A stretch of DNA of 64,000 bases from Cryptomeria japonica (lineage: Eukaryota; Streptophyta; Pinopsida; Cupressales; Cupressaceae). The stretch lies in NCBI RefSeq assembly GCF_030272615.1, contig NC_081411.1, positions 182,860,977-182,924,976 of the forward strand, read 5' to 3'. The stretch's first letter is position 1, and each line of letters begins with the position of its first letter. Below are positions 1-11,254 of the stretch, piece by piece. The notes below the pieces were generated by a model. The model was not told the origin of the DNA and did not search any database. It worked only from the letters and a program-made list of their open reading frames with translations. The position numbers and the translations under genes are program-made.

Positions 1-412
1 AAAGTAATTTGGAAGCCTTGATTCAAGAAATAAAATTAACACTATCAGTTTACTTCTATACCTTGGTAATCATTGCGATTGTATGATTTACTATACATGA
101 ATTTTTTTTGGTGATGTAATTATATTTTGACTATTTTTTCTATTCATGTTCAATTATTTTACTTTAAAATTCATTTATTGGGAAAATATAAAAGAAATGG
201 AAATAGTGTTGAAAGAGTTCAAAAAAATACTATTGCCTTATTAAATCTATAAACTCAAGAAATGGTATTAATTCATAAAATAATAGAACCCAAACAGAAT
301 GTTGTATTAGATTAAAATATTCATGTATATGATAGATATCCATAAAAATAATTCTATTTTAATTCTTTTCAATTTTTATTTCATTTAGCAATTTCTTTTT
401 GTAGTTATTATA
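1..412. repeat. CRK 3'-flank repeat, copy A1
   Basis: Non-coding AT-rich DNA that aligns along its length with 2325-2746. Both copies share the series gaagcctt-attcaag, then an atacctTGG-aatcatt block, then TTTAGCAATTT near the end. In this copy it runs straight into sequence matching the 3' end of the CRK gene (from 413). In the other copy the same junction is interrupted by an LTR retrotransposon. It is therefore part of a segmental duplication of the CRK locus, not an independent repeat family, as far as one window shows. Confidence 0.8.
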
Positions 413-1465
413 TTAGTTATATAAAGACATAATAATAAAAATATTGTAATATAAAAAATTCTAACCTATAGGATAGAAAAATAAAGACTACCTAGTACAA
501 AAATCACTTTCAATCTCAGTGGGAAACATTAAAGGATCAATTTCTATCTGTACATGAAGAGAGAAATTATCTAACTCAAACATTACCATTTAAGGGGAGT
601 AGAAAAATCATGACTCATAAATTTCTTATATATTTTGTACAATGCATGAGTAGTAGCATTAGAATAGAAGATTGATGTTACAAATGCTAATATTTCTACT
701 TTATGTGGTTTGGTGTTCCAATGTATTTGATAAGATCAAGATAGAGATTGATGATAATGTTATTTTGTGAGAAAATTCAAGGCATGAAACCAAATATAAA
801 CTTATTTTCAAAGGGGTTGAATTTGTTGTCACCATGCTTGATTTACTTATCAAATACATGAAATAATTTGTAGATACAGTTGTATTGACAAAGTTTCATT
901 GTTTTCTACTTCTGGTTTGTTCCAATTTATTTTTTTATGGTTGGTAATTGATTTATAATGGGTTGGGACCCTTCCCCACTTAATTTAATAAAAAAAAATG
1001 TTCACCTAATTTCAAACTTGAAACTAATAATTTATACTTAAAATCATAGATATACAAACTCTTTATATAGTTTTTGACTACATTGTAGGCCTTATTATAA
1101 AGGAGAATGAGTAAGCGGGATCGTCTAGAACCTAAATTTGTTATTGTTACATTATTGATAGATGAGTGGACCAAAGGAGTCATAGATGGATTATATAAGA
1201 ATGACGTGACAATAGAATTTATACTTTTGTTTTTAGATGTTGATGCATGTCTATCTATAGGAAAATATTCATGTTTATTTTCCTATTCAACACTTAGATA
1301 AGCAAGTTGATGATATTTGGTAAGTTGGTTATAGAAAGGTTTGAAATCATTCCATATGTAATAAGCATTGATGGGCAAAGTGATGCATGTACTTGTGTAC
1401 ATAAAAGACCAATATGAATGTATCTTGAAACTTATTCAATTGTGAAGTACCCAATTACTTAGTCT
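413..1465 (-). pseudogene. Truncated CRK copy: last exon and 3' flank only
   Basis: This stretch aligns with 17592-18505, the 3' flank and last exon of the CRK gene described at 18181-22371. The coding part is about 1121-1465 on the minus strand. The C-terminal residues MTPLVHSSINNVTITNLGSR are still readable and match the tail of the larger copy (MTPLVHPSIIDVTITNLGSR). The stop codon has become CGA, and upstream the frame is broken by small indels. Homology ends near 1465, inside exon 7, so no kinase or extracellular domain remains. It is a 5'-truncated tandem duplicate and certainly non-functional as a receptor. Confidence 0.85.
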
Positions 1466-2324
1466 AAACATGAGGATTCAAGTCAAAACACAAATACACA
1501 TCTTAAAAAATAATCATGCAAAATGACTCCTCACATTCCATGTGTCATTCAAGGAGAACAAGACTAAAGCCTCATTGCTCAATCACTATGTTTTTCATGA
1601 ATTCTAATAAAAGATCAATTCAATTCAGTCTTCTTAAAATAGTCCTACCATTTTTATTGCACATATTTTTGACTATTTTTTTGGTGTATCATTAAAATTT
1701 GACAAAATAAGAAATGTTAATAATGGAAGTGTATGGCATTTGATACTTTAAATTGAAAATCAAATTTGAGTAGGTTATAATAAATCATATTAGAATATAG
1801 ATATAGACTATAAAAATACAAATCATGAAAAATCTTTTTTCTTTGTTCATTTGAAAGAGATTATGTAGTATACATGCATGCATGCATACATACAAACACA
1901 TACACATATATCTCTCTAAGATGGATAGCAATCTCTTATAAATCTAAATCTACTTTAACAACTAAAAATATCAAATTGAAATTTATTCTACAATCTAGAA
2001 GTCTCCTACTCTTAGTATACTAAAACTTATCGATGAATAAAACAATGCTTTATTTATTTATTTATTCAAAAATAATAATGTAAATTCATATATAAATTGG
2101 CATTATAGATTATATATTTATGTGAAGGATTCCATTCTATTGTTAGGTTGATCTTTGTTTTGCTACAATATTCGTGTTTCTTTATCTTTCTTATGTATTA
2201 AATTTTTAACATTAATTTATCACACCCAAAGATATCTTGGGATATTGTAGGTTTGAAATATTCTTTCTTAAATTAAGTATGTGAAGTGAAACTATATAAA
2301 TGTTTAAGATGATCAAATTCTTAA
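1466..2324. other. AT-rich intergenic DNA, no gene seen
   Basis: No coding potential or family similarity was recognised. It holds a short simple-sequence tract near 1872-1915 (alternating TGCA/CATA units passing into TATATCTCTCT) and ttta repeats near 2050. It lies between the truncated CRK copy and the second 3'-flank copy, so it may include decayed CRK sequence, but I could not align it. Confidence 0.6.
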
Positions 2325-2746
2325 AAGTAATTAGAAAGCCTTTATTCAAGGAACAAGATTAGCTCTATCAATTTATCTCTATACCTTGGGAATCATTTCT
2401 ATTGTATGATCTACTATATATGAATTTTGTTTGATGATGTTATTATATTTTGTCTAAGTTTTCTATTCACATTCAATTATTTAAATCTAATGTTATTTAA
2501 TAGAGAAAATTAAAAAGAGATGGAAATATTGTTGAAATAATTCTGGAAACAACAACTCTTTCCTTATCAAATCTATAAACCAAAGAAGTGATATTAATTG
2601 ATAAAATAATGAATCTCAAAGAGAATGTTGAAATAATTTACATTTATATATATGATAGGTATCCATAACAATAACAATAAGAAAAATTTATTTTTATTCT
2701 TATTAATTTTATATTTTATTTAGCAATTTATTTTTACATTTATTAT
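2325..2746. repeat. CRK 3'-flank repeat, copy A2
   Basis: Second copy of the 1-412 sequence. It ends exactly at the target-site duplication of the Gypsy-type element. Its continuation, matching 413 onward in the first copy, resumes at 17592 on the far side of that element. This places the retrotransposon insertion after the duplication of the CRK segment. Confidence 0.8.
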
Positions 2747-2751
2747 CTTAT
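2747..2751. repeat. Target-site duplication CTTAT (left)
   Basis: Five bases CTTAT directly before the LTR start TGTAGTG. The partner is CTTAC at 17587-17591, directly after the second LTR. There is one mismatch, a T/C transition. Confidence 0.8.
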
Positions 2752-4004
2752 TGTAGTGTCATAAAATTGTGACCCTAGAAATTTTCAACTACATTAGGGT
2801 CCTCACGCACGCAAGTTTGAATCCTCTATCCTGATTGGAGATAGGAGATTTCTCAGTGTTCAAAAACAACTTCTTTCTTAGCCTCTGCATCACCCCATCC
2901 ACACTCTACCCTGGAGAAAGGGGTAGGACAAGGGCATGGAGCCACTGTCCCCCCTTGGATAGGGGCATGGTGCCCTTTTCCTCCCAAGACAGGGGTGTTG
3001 CACCCCTATCCCTGCCTTATTTTCGGGAGGGACACTTCCTAGGGTTGCATTATTTGTTGTGCATCAGGCAGGAAACTCCCCCGATGTCGGCCCATGACGA
3101 AATTCAGATCTATTAACATGTATTTAAGGGGGCATTCATCCTCTCATTTTGATAATATGGATAGGTCTAAGTTTGATATGTTCAAGTTGCATAAGCGATC
3201 AATTATTCAAGCATTCAAGGATTCAAGCATTCTTTTCTAGCATTGAGAATTCTCAAGTCTCCCTTCAAGGCTAGGTGTTGCATTCAAGTCAAGGATTCAA
3301 CCATTAAAGAGGAGATTTATTTCAACATTAAATTCCACACAAGAATTTCTATCAACATTTCTACTACAACCTCCCTTGAGGTGATTTACAATTATGTCTT
3401 TCATTTACATCTACTTGCAAGTACTTTATTTCATTACTTGGTTAATTCCAAAACTGGGGTTTGACCTAAAGGAAAACCCCCAATCCCAACCCATTTTCCT
3501 CTTTTTTCTGTATGTAGGTTGCAGGTGCGCAACTATACTTTCGGATTGGGGCTTCATTTGCATAGGCAAGAAAACCCTTTTTATTTCGTGGATTTTTTGG
3601 AGGACTGTGTACATTCCCGCCACGGTCCGAGCAACTTTTCTTCAAATTTGCAGGGCGACTTCATCTTAAAATTTTACTATCAGATCCAGGTGCACAAATT
3701 CATCCCATATTCTAATCTCAACTTATAATCAATTCTTTGTCACTTTGGCACTACATAATTCAGTCAATTTCCTTTCCATTTTAAACAAGGAAGAGGGGAT
3801 CAACTTAACATTCCCAATACATTCAAAATTCAATCTACCATCTTCATGTGGAGATATTGAATCTAGTGAATTATCCTCTCCTCTTACTAATGTAGCATGG
3901 TGAAAAGTGTTTGAAGGGTAATAAATAGCGAAACTCTCATCTCTCTTTGAGGGAAAGGGTAGTTTCCTTATTGATCTATCATTCACCATTCTTTCACCAT
4001 TACA
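2752..4004 (+). repeat. Gypsy-type element, 5' LTR
   Basis: Begins TGTAGTGTCATAAAATTG and ends ACCATTACA. It aligns end to end with 16380-17586. Hand alignment gives very uneven divergence: about 33 differences in the first 180 bases, against about 15 in the roughly 235 bases from 3240. Small open frames inside (for example 3243-3464) occur in both LTRs and are not taken as genes. Confidence 0.88.
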
Positions 4005-5109
4005 TTTTCGTGAACTCGACATCTTGCATGTTTTCCTTAGAATAAAATTACATATTTTTCATTTACAAGTTTCAAATTTCTGCAAACTTAGTGGTTAAAT
4101 CATTAAAAACCCTAATTTTTAATTAAAATTGAACTTGTAATTTGTAAAAATTGCTTGTGCTTATCTAAGATCTGAAAAGTGTTTTGATTGTCAAATTCAA
4201 TTTCCTCGTTGTCTTCTTCAATTTGTAATTAAAATTTACAAAATTAAGAGGTTACCTGTTAAAAGCCTAATTTTTTAAAATCATATTGAACTTGTGCAAA
4301 AATTGGATTTCCATTTAATTTTTAGATTTCGGATTGTTCTCAAACTTGTTTTCAATCCTACAATTCAAATTTTCAATTTCGCCCCCTTTTCCCAAAAGTC
4401 AAATTTTAAAATTAAGTGGTTAGGTCATCAAACCCTAATTTTCAAAATTAATTGGATTTTGTGCCTTCATTTCACCCATCTAGAGATCATAAAATTTTCA
4501 CATTTGCACCTTCATTTCACCCATCTAGAGATCATAAAATTTGCCAATTTTGGGGGGTTAGCTTTAAAATCATCGTAATATCCATCCCTGAAAATTTTGA
4601 AAAAATGGTCAAACCATGTGCATTCTTGCCATGATCCTCGACTTTTTTCTCAACATTTTGGGAGACTATTATGATTGTATTTACTAACCTAAATCCAGAA
4701 GATTGACTGATTTTATGAATTTTTTATCCCTCTAGAATTGGAAATACCTCCAAAATTCAACATTTTAAATTTCAACAAAAACTTTAAAATTAAGAGGTTA
4801 ATTATAGTCTGCACTGATTTTAAAATTATGATTTTAAAATTAAGGGTACTCCTTTGGCCCTAATTTTAAAATTCTAATTTCCTTTCATTTTTGGAAATTT
4901 TGTCATCCTCTTCCCCCAACAAAGTTCAAATTGTGTAATCATTATTTTCTTAAATTTTGCATTAATCAATTTTGTAAGCTTTGATCCACAATTCAAAATT
5001 CAAATTTATCCTCTAGTGCATGAGTTTTACAACTATTAGTCCTACCTATCCTATCCCCTTTAGATGAAGCATTCAAATTAAGGCTTCTCAAGGTTTAATT
5101 ACCAAGGAG
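4005..5109 (+). other. Gypsy-type element, untranslated leader with internal repeats
   Basis: Non-coding leader between the 5' LTR and gag. A motif of the form AATTAAG-(A/T)GGTTA followed by CCCTAATTTT recurs near 4090, 4240, 4412, 4790 and 4838. The first three are about 150-170 bp apart, so it looks like an imperfect tandem array. A 45-bp unit is duplicated exactly or nearly so at 4464-4508 and 4509-4553 (CACCCATCTAGAGATCATAA in each). No convincing primer binding site starting with TGG lies next to the LTR end. Confidence 0.6.
4464..4553 (+). repeat. 45-bp direct tandem duplication
   Basis: Two adjacent copies, each containing CACCCATCTAGAGATCATAA, with 45 bp spacing. It lies in the leader of the Gypsy-type element and has no apparent coding role. 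Confidence 0.9.
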
Positions 5110-7038
5110 ATGGATCCTAATTTGGGTGACCTCTTTAGTGAGGATCATGCTAATTCTTCCCATCCTAATCATGTGCCTGTTAACCCCATTGATGGATCCC
5201 GTGATGAAGAAGAATATTTAGATAAGGTTTCTTTAGATCAAATTTCTACATTGGACAATCAATTTGATAGCTTCAAACAATGGATGTCCCAAGAATACCC
5301 TAATAGTGAAGCTCTTCCATTAATTGAAGGCTTTAAGTGTGTGCTTCAAAGTGATAAGAATGGAATTGATATATTGCATGGCATTGCATATATTTTTTAT
5401 TCTAATGTCATTCCTAGCAAGAGTTATGTCGAACCCTAGACTACTCACAACCTTCAACACAAGTCAATTCTTTAATTCCTTTGACTACTCCTATGACTAG
5501 TATTCCTACTTTCACATCTAACATCATTGCTACTTCAACTCAAAATATAATCCCTACAACCATTGGGCATGGGGGAAATCCCTCTTCTTCATTTAATCCT
5601 CCATATTTACCTATGTCTTCAATCAGTGTTTCTACTATTCTTCAACCAAATAGTGTGACACAAGGGGGCAATTCCTTCAACAAATTTATTCCTCCTTCAA
5701 GTCTCCCTTTTCCTACACAATCATCACCAATACCTACTTATCATAATGTCCCACCACCTTATTCTCAGTCCATGCCTTCTTTCAATAACATCACATTACC
5801 TTCTCAATCACCTATATTTAACATCAATTCTTCTACTGAAATGACAATTAACAATCTTGCTCAAACCGTGTCTTCTTTACAACAACAAATTGCTTCCATG
5901 AGTCAATCCAAGTTTAGTGTGCCCACCTTTGATGTTGTGAGCCCACTTTCTCTTGATATTGTTAAAGTCATGCCACCTAAACATGTTGAGATCCCTCAAT
6001 TGGAACTCTACAATGGAAAAGGTGATCCTCTTACGCATGTCAAAACATTTCAAACCTTGTGTACTGATTTTGCTTATGATCAATGATTGCTTGCAAAAGT
6101 GTTTACAAGAACACTAAGAGATAAGGCTTTACAATGGTATTTCTCTCTGCCTTTTTATTCTATCACTTCCTTTCAACAACTAGCAAATTCTTTCATCCAA
6201 CAATTTGAAAACAACATTGGTCCTAAAATCACTTTGATTGATTTAATGCATTGTAAACAAGGTGTTAAACAAAAAGTGTCTGATTTCATTGGTAGATATA
6301 AGCATTTGTGTGCTCAAATTTCTTTTCATGTACCTGATAATGATATTCAAAGAATTTTCATTTATAATTTGTAAAAAGATATCAGGGAAAAGCTTCTTTT
6401 GTTTGATTTTACTTCCTTTATGAGTTGTGCACAACACTCCACAATTATCAACTAGCTATGAGTAAAATGGAGCAATCCACTCCTATGGCTCTGAGTGATA
6501 CAGGGTGAGTGTTCCACAGCCATTTTCAAAGTTCAAACCAACAAAAATATTCATCAAGTTAAATTATTCAATCAACAACAACAATGTGAATGCTACAATA
6601 GTTGTGCCTTCTATTTCAAAATTCTTCCAAAGAGAAAGACAATTTACTCCTTTGAATGAATCTTTATGTAGTATTATGTCTCAATTATTGCACATAAATG
6701 TTATCAAACTCCCTCCTATAAAACAAAATGATCCTTCCAAAATTGCATCCCCTTACTTCGATAACAATTTCTTTTGTCAATGTTATTGTCAACCTGGTCA
6801 TGATACTGAGAAATGTTTTGCATTGAAAAATAAGGTTCAAGACTTGATTGATAATAATACTATATATGTGGTAGATGTGAATGATAAAGGGAATAAATCA
6901 TTTACTCCTCCTAATCAAAATCTTAATATTTTCACTGATCCCTGCCATCTCATACCTCTAACATTATGGAGATTGTTCCTAATTGTCTCTCTTCTAAAGA
7001 ATTCACCTCTATGGCTCCAAAATTGGTTAATATGGTAG
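5110..7038 (+). pseudogene. gag: Gypsy-type gag polyprotein (decayed)
   Basis: Capsid/nucleocapsid precursor of the host element. The N-terminal part (5110-5439, start MDPNLGDLF) is acidic. It is followed, in a shifted frame, by a Pro/Ser/Thr-rich linker (5481-5950). The retrotransposon gag domain follows (about 5985-6374), with Y-N-G-K-G-D-P, then A-L-Q-W-Y, then Q-F-E-N near its end. A nucleocapsid-like zinc motif lies at about 6771-6815 (GHDTEKC); the expected second ligand is replaced by Tyr. Lesions include TAG at 5437, TGA at 6084 where Trp is expected, TAA at 6372, and frameshifts near 5440, 6425 and 6930. Most stops look like C-to-T or G-to-A transitions. The protein is not expected to be made. 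Confidence 0.8.
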
Positions 7039-7820
7039 AAACACAAGATAAGCCTAAGGATCCTTGTATCACATTTGACCCTAGTGAGACCATTAGAGAA
7101 CTCAATGGCGCTTTATACATAGTGGCGAAGGTTAAAGATATCCCTTGACATGGTGCCCTAATTGATCCCTCTTGCATGGTTAATGTCATAACTGAAGAGT
7201 ATCTTTTCACTTTAATATTGCATAAGCCAATATATGATCCTTATAATATGTTTGTGAAGTTATTTGATGGCTTCTCTTGTCCCACCATTGGTTCTATCAA
7301 CCTCCCTATTGAATTTCTCGCTAAATCCATGGATGTTGACTTTGTTATCATACCTTCTTTTCAGCAATTTTGTGTGAAGTTGGGCTATCCTTGGCTATCT
7401 TCCATGAAGGCTATTGCTTCTACAATACACAAGTGTCTTAGATTTCCTCACAGTGGAGAAATCATAACCGTGAACCATAGCTTATTTTCTCCATCCAAAA
7501 GAAGCCCTAGTGTTCCTATTGATCTCTTTTGGCCTAAACAATTTCAATCTCTTCCATCAAGGAGAGATGCTCATTTTCAATCTTATCAAAAATGGAAGAG
7601 CGATATGATATTATCCATAAGTCAACCTAGATCCCCAACACTTGACATCCCTATTATTCTTCAAGATGGCATTCTTCCTCTCATGGATACAACTAATCTC
7701 CCTCCTAAGGAAGATTCTCCACCTACCCCTATGGATGTGACTTTACCTTCTCTTAAAGAGAAAAACAATATTCTTCCTAAGGTTAGACCTATACCTCCTC
7801 CTCATAATGGTCCTAGTCTC
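6966..7820 (+). pseudogene. Gypsy-type protease-like region and Pro-rich linker, left part
   Basis: Continues the polyprotein after gag. The stretch G-A-L-I-D-P-S-C-M-V-N-V-I (about 7149-7190) sits where retroviral-type aspartic proteases carry the D-(S/T)-G loop. Further on, L-G-Y-P-W-L (about 7380) corresponds to the conserved LGRPWL strand near the domain end. The D-P-S reading of the catalytic loop is unusual, so activity is doubtful even before decay. An in-frame TGA at 7146-7148 replaces an expected Trp. The frame runs to GTCTC at 7816-7820 and resumes after the Copia at 14973. Confidence 0.65.
7816..7820. repeat. Target-site duplication GTCTC (left) of nested Copia
   Basis: GTCTC directly precedes the Copia LTR and recurs exactly at 14968-14972 after the other LTR. 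The duplication is in the Gypsy-type coding frame, and the frame is restored when one copy is removed. Confidence 0.93.
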
Positions 7821-9184
7821 TAATGATATGATGAATCGATAAGGATCTAGTCAGCTACTAAGAGGGGGGGTGAATCAGTAGATAGAAAACAAAGTAAAAA
7901 TTCACCAAACTTAAACCGAACTCATAAACAACTTTTTAGAGTAACCGGTCTAGACTCTGTAGCTAAAACTGTAACTGCCCTGCCAACTTTACCGGTTGAC
8001 TAGAATACCAATACAACAGTGTAATAGATCTAAAACTCATATACCATTTTACCAAAACACCAAAAAAATTTACTAACATTAGTAATAGCTCATTTTAGAT
8101 TACTTTCGGTCATCTAAACATATCTAAGTGGTTTTACCAATTAAACATATTAACCATATCAAAACATATAACCACAAGATCATTTGCCACTTAACACAAT
8201 GATTTTTGATGTGAAAACCCAAATGGGAAAAACTATGGTGGGGATAAATACCCACAAGTATTATGAACTCTTATGAAGTTTGCCTTGTTAGGAGCCATGC
8301 CTTGTTAGAAGCTTTACAAAAATGTCCTGTTAGGAACAGATCTAGTTAAGGACCACCCGGTTAAGGGATTGACTATAATACCCTGTTAGGAGTAACCTTG
8401 ATAGGATTTCAAATCTAAGCTAATGGATCACCTGGTTAGAGGATTTAGAAAGCACCAAGCCCGTTAAAGCTTACCTGGTTAAGGGATTTAACTATTGTAA
8501 TTGTTAGAGAACAACGGGGTCTTTGTTAATATGGTAATAGCACTACTTTTCTTGATCAGATCCTTTTATGCTCCTATCTACCTACCAAACATTCTACAGA
8601 TAATCCTTTTGGTTCAGCAACAATCAGACTACCACACTTAACCAAAATTTCCAACAGAATTATAAAACAACTCATCGACCTCATAAGCAATACAATAGGT
8701 TGGCAACACATCACAAAACCTAAGATCTCATAGAGATTAAAAACAAATCGGTTGAAACATGACCATTGGATTACATATCAATCAGCTGCACACTGTTCTA
8801 GACAACCTCGACCACTCCTGGATCACTTCTCATCCAATCCTGTAACTCATCACGCATTTTCCACTTCATGCAATGCACTTTCTCATTTTCAAGATAAAAG
8901 AGTTATCTCTATGTGCCAAAAACACTTTGAAACTCATCATGTGCATCACGCATACATGGAATAATCATCTTTAGTCACTATTTGAATATAGATCAATACA
9001 ACCGATTCACCAAGCTCCATCGGTTAGGGTTCGGCATATCAACAGTTTAGGGTTACCAGTCGATCTCTTTGCTTTAATAGTAATAATGGTTTCCTTCACT
9101 GCTCAACCACTGGCTGCATTACTACATCACTACCAAATGACAACACTTATACTTAATTAATGCAATCTTCATGGGATAACAACA
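7821..9184 (-). repeat. Copia 3' LTR (left copy)
   Basis: Matches 13586-14967. On the plus strand it starts TAATGATATGATGAATC, where the other copy has TGATGATATGATGAATC, so one terminal G has become A. It ends AACAACA. It contains a run of seven or more G followed by TGAAT near 7865, shared with the other copy. Confidence 0.9.
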
Positions 9185-9196
9185 ATTTCCCCCATT
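9185..9196 (-). promoter_or_regulatory. Copia polypurine tract
   Basis: On the minus strand AATGGGGGAAAT lies directly next to the 3' LTR. A purine tract at this place primes plus-strand DNA synthesis in LTR elements. Confidence 0.75.
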
Positions 9197-9552
9197 GGTA
9201 GTGATGGAAATACAAATATCAATACCCTTTGATTGTGATGATTGAGAGTAATGTACATATAGAGCTATAGGAATCCTGGTTTACATTTTTCATGTACTCT
9301 CCTTCGATTTTATCTCCATGTCTTTAGCTAGTAACTGGCTACAATTATTCTCCCTATCAATGATATAGTTCTTCTCCCCTTTGACAACAATGCCAAAGTG
9401 AATACCAATAAAAAATGGTAATCATTCCATGCTTCACCGATCTGAAACTAGCTTCTCCCCTTGTGGAGTAGCTCCACTCTACACCATTCCTGCTTCAAGA
9501 CCTTCAATAAGCTTCAGGACTGATGTTTTCCACATCTATTCAATGAACTTCA

Positions 9553-9965
9553 TATAGGGGTACAACCCCTAGCTGACCTCTAAGATATTCAAAAGTATCC
9601 TTAGGTAGAGGTTTAGTAAAGATATCTGCTAGATCACAAAAAATCCTTACTAGTTCTGTAATCTTCAACTTGAATCCTTCCAGAATGTGCTTCACCCAGA
9701 TTGCCTAGGTACAATTTATATAAGCTGCAACATATTTAGCTTCAATAGTTGATTGTGATATACAACTTTCCTTCTTGCTGCTCCAAGATACAAGCCTTCC
9801 TCCAGGAAAGAATGCACCTCTGGTTGTACTCTTCCTATCATCAATATTTCCTGCCCATTCTACATCTGTATAGAATTTCAAGTCAAAGTTACCTGCATAT
9901 GAATACCATAATCCATAATCAATTGTGTCTTCTAGATATCTAAAAATTCTTTTAGTTGCTACCAT
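9553..9965 (-). pseudogene. Copia RNase H domain with internal deletion
   Basis: Minus-strand reading gives the Copia RNase H start (Y-T-D-V-E-W-A-G, then D-D-R-K-S-T, then S-W-S-S-K-K). It continues to A-K-Y-V-A-A, and after a TAG to I-W-V-K-H. The frame then jumps from R-I-F-C-D directly to L-A-D-I-F-T-K-P-L-P-K-D. In intact Copia elements these are separated by roughly forty residues (the CDN...RTKHI...YHF block), so about 120-130 bp are missing here. A final G-V-V-P-L-Y matches a usual C-terminus. The enzyme would remove the RNA strand during reverse transcription; this copy could not. Confidence 0.85.
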
Positions 9966-10004
9966 GTGTGTCTCCTTCGGGCTCTTCTAAAATCTGGCAA
10001 CTAA

Positions 10005-10870
10005 TCATACTGAATGAGCAATATTTGGTCTCTTGTGAATAACATAATGTAGTTTCCCTATCATAGACCTATACTCATTTTCATCCACTGATGCAGAATC
10101 ATCCTCCTTAGATAGTTTACAACCTAGAACCATTGGTGTTCTAACTAGTCTACAGTCTCCCATTCCAAATGTCTTCAATACCTCTTTCACATATTTGGAC
10201 TATGTAATAAAGATACCATTATTCATTTGTTAAATTTGCAAACCTAGAAAGAATTGTTTCTCTCCTACTAGAGACATCTCAAATTCACTTTTCATCTCAT
10301 TTGCAAAGTCACCATACATTTCATCATTGCCTCCAAAAATAATATCATCCAGAAATACCTCACTAATGAGTATCTTATTCCTTCAGTCTTGAGATATATA
10401 TTTTGGTCTTCACCGGTTCTATGAAAACCTATCTTCACCAAGTGAGAATGTAGTCTTTCATAGCATGTCGTAGGTGCTTGCTTCAAACCATATAGCTCTT
10501 TGTGTAGTTTGCACAACATATCCTTTGCATCAGTTAAAACGTAACCATCTGGTTGTTCAATGTATACTTCCTCTTCCAATATTCCATTTAGAAATGTTGA
10601 CTTCATATCCATCTGATATACTTTGAATCCTCTATATGCTACAAATGCAAGTAGACTCCTAACACCTTCCAATCTTGCAACTGGTGCAAATGTCTCACCA
10701 TAGCCTTCCCCTTCTTCTTGTGCATATCCTTTGCATAATAGTCTGGTTTTATTTCTTACCACTACTCCATCTTCATTCAGTTTTTTTCTGAACACCTATT
10801 TTGTACCTATTACATTTTTGTTCACCGGTCTGAGTACTAGAATCCAAGTATTGTTCTTCTCAATCTCATC
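10005..10870 (-). pseudogene. Copia reverse transcriptase (decayed)
   Basis: Minus-strand blocks show the Copia RT signature: Q-M-D-M-K-S-T-F-L-N-G followed by L-E-E-E-V-Y-I-E-Q-P, then L-Y-G-L-K-Q-A-P. The catalytic box is read after a one-base shift as F-L-D-D-I-I-F-G near 10345-10375, where functional copies have Y-V-D-D. The thumb region follows with S-M-I-G-K-L-H-Y (about 10050). At least two frameshifts and several stops break it. It would copy element RNA into DNA; this copy is inactive. Confidence 0.9.
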
Positions 10871-11254
10871 AAGTTATTCTTCCATATCTTTGATCCAGTG
10901 ATCATCTCCAAAATCTTCCTTTGTTGTTCTAGGCTCAATAGTGGTGATCATACAAGAATTATCTCTGATTCTTATTCCGGTTAACACACCAGCATCTTTA
11001 TCTCCAATAATATGATCAGGATTATGATTGAGTCTAACATACCTTGGAATAACATGGTCATGGTCTCTAGGTTCTTCTTCTTCTTCAATTTCTTCATCTT
11101 CTATAGAATGTACTTGTTCAGGTTGAAGTGGTGCTGGAGTATATATTTCACCAACTTCCGGCTCCACTGGTTCCAGTTTCAAAACTAGAATGTAAGGTTC
11201 ATCTTCCTCCTTCTTCTTACTGATTTCTCCTGAATCTTCAAAAAACTCATTCAC
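10871..11254 (-). pseudogene. Copia integrase-to-RT linker, acidic
   Basis: A glutamate-rich stretch (E-E-E-I-E-E-E-E-E-P-R) between integrase and RT. It ends in the short block D-D-H-W-I-K-D-M-E-E that commonly leads into Copia RT. It is low complexity and poorly conserved in general, so only its position supports the call. Confidence 0.6.

Noticed and set aside
2835-3116. 93-codon open frame in the 5' LTR
   Set aside because: Not open in the other LTR; lies in a G/C-rich noncoding part.
3243-3464. 73-codon open frame inside the Gypsy-type LTR, kept in both LTRs (partner 16825-17046)
   Set aside because: LTRs are copies, so shared openness is expected. There is no start context, no family match, and the protein changes are not conservative. 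The low local divergence is reported as a finding instead.
8752-8964. 70-codon open frame in the Copia LTR
   Set aside because: Not conserved in the other LTR.
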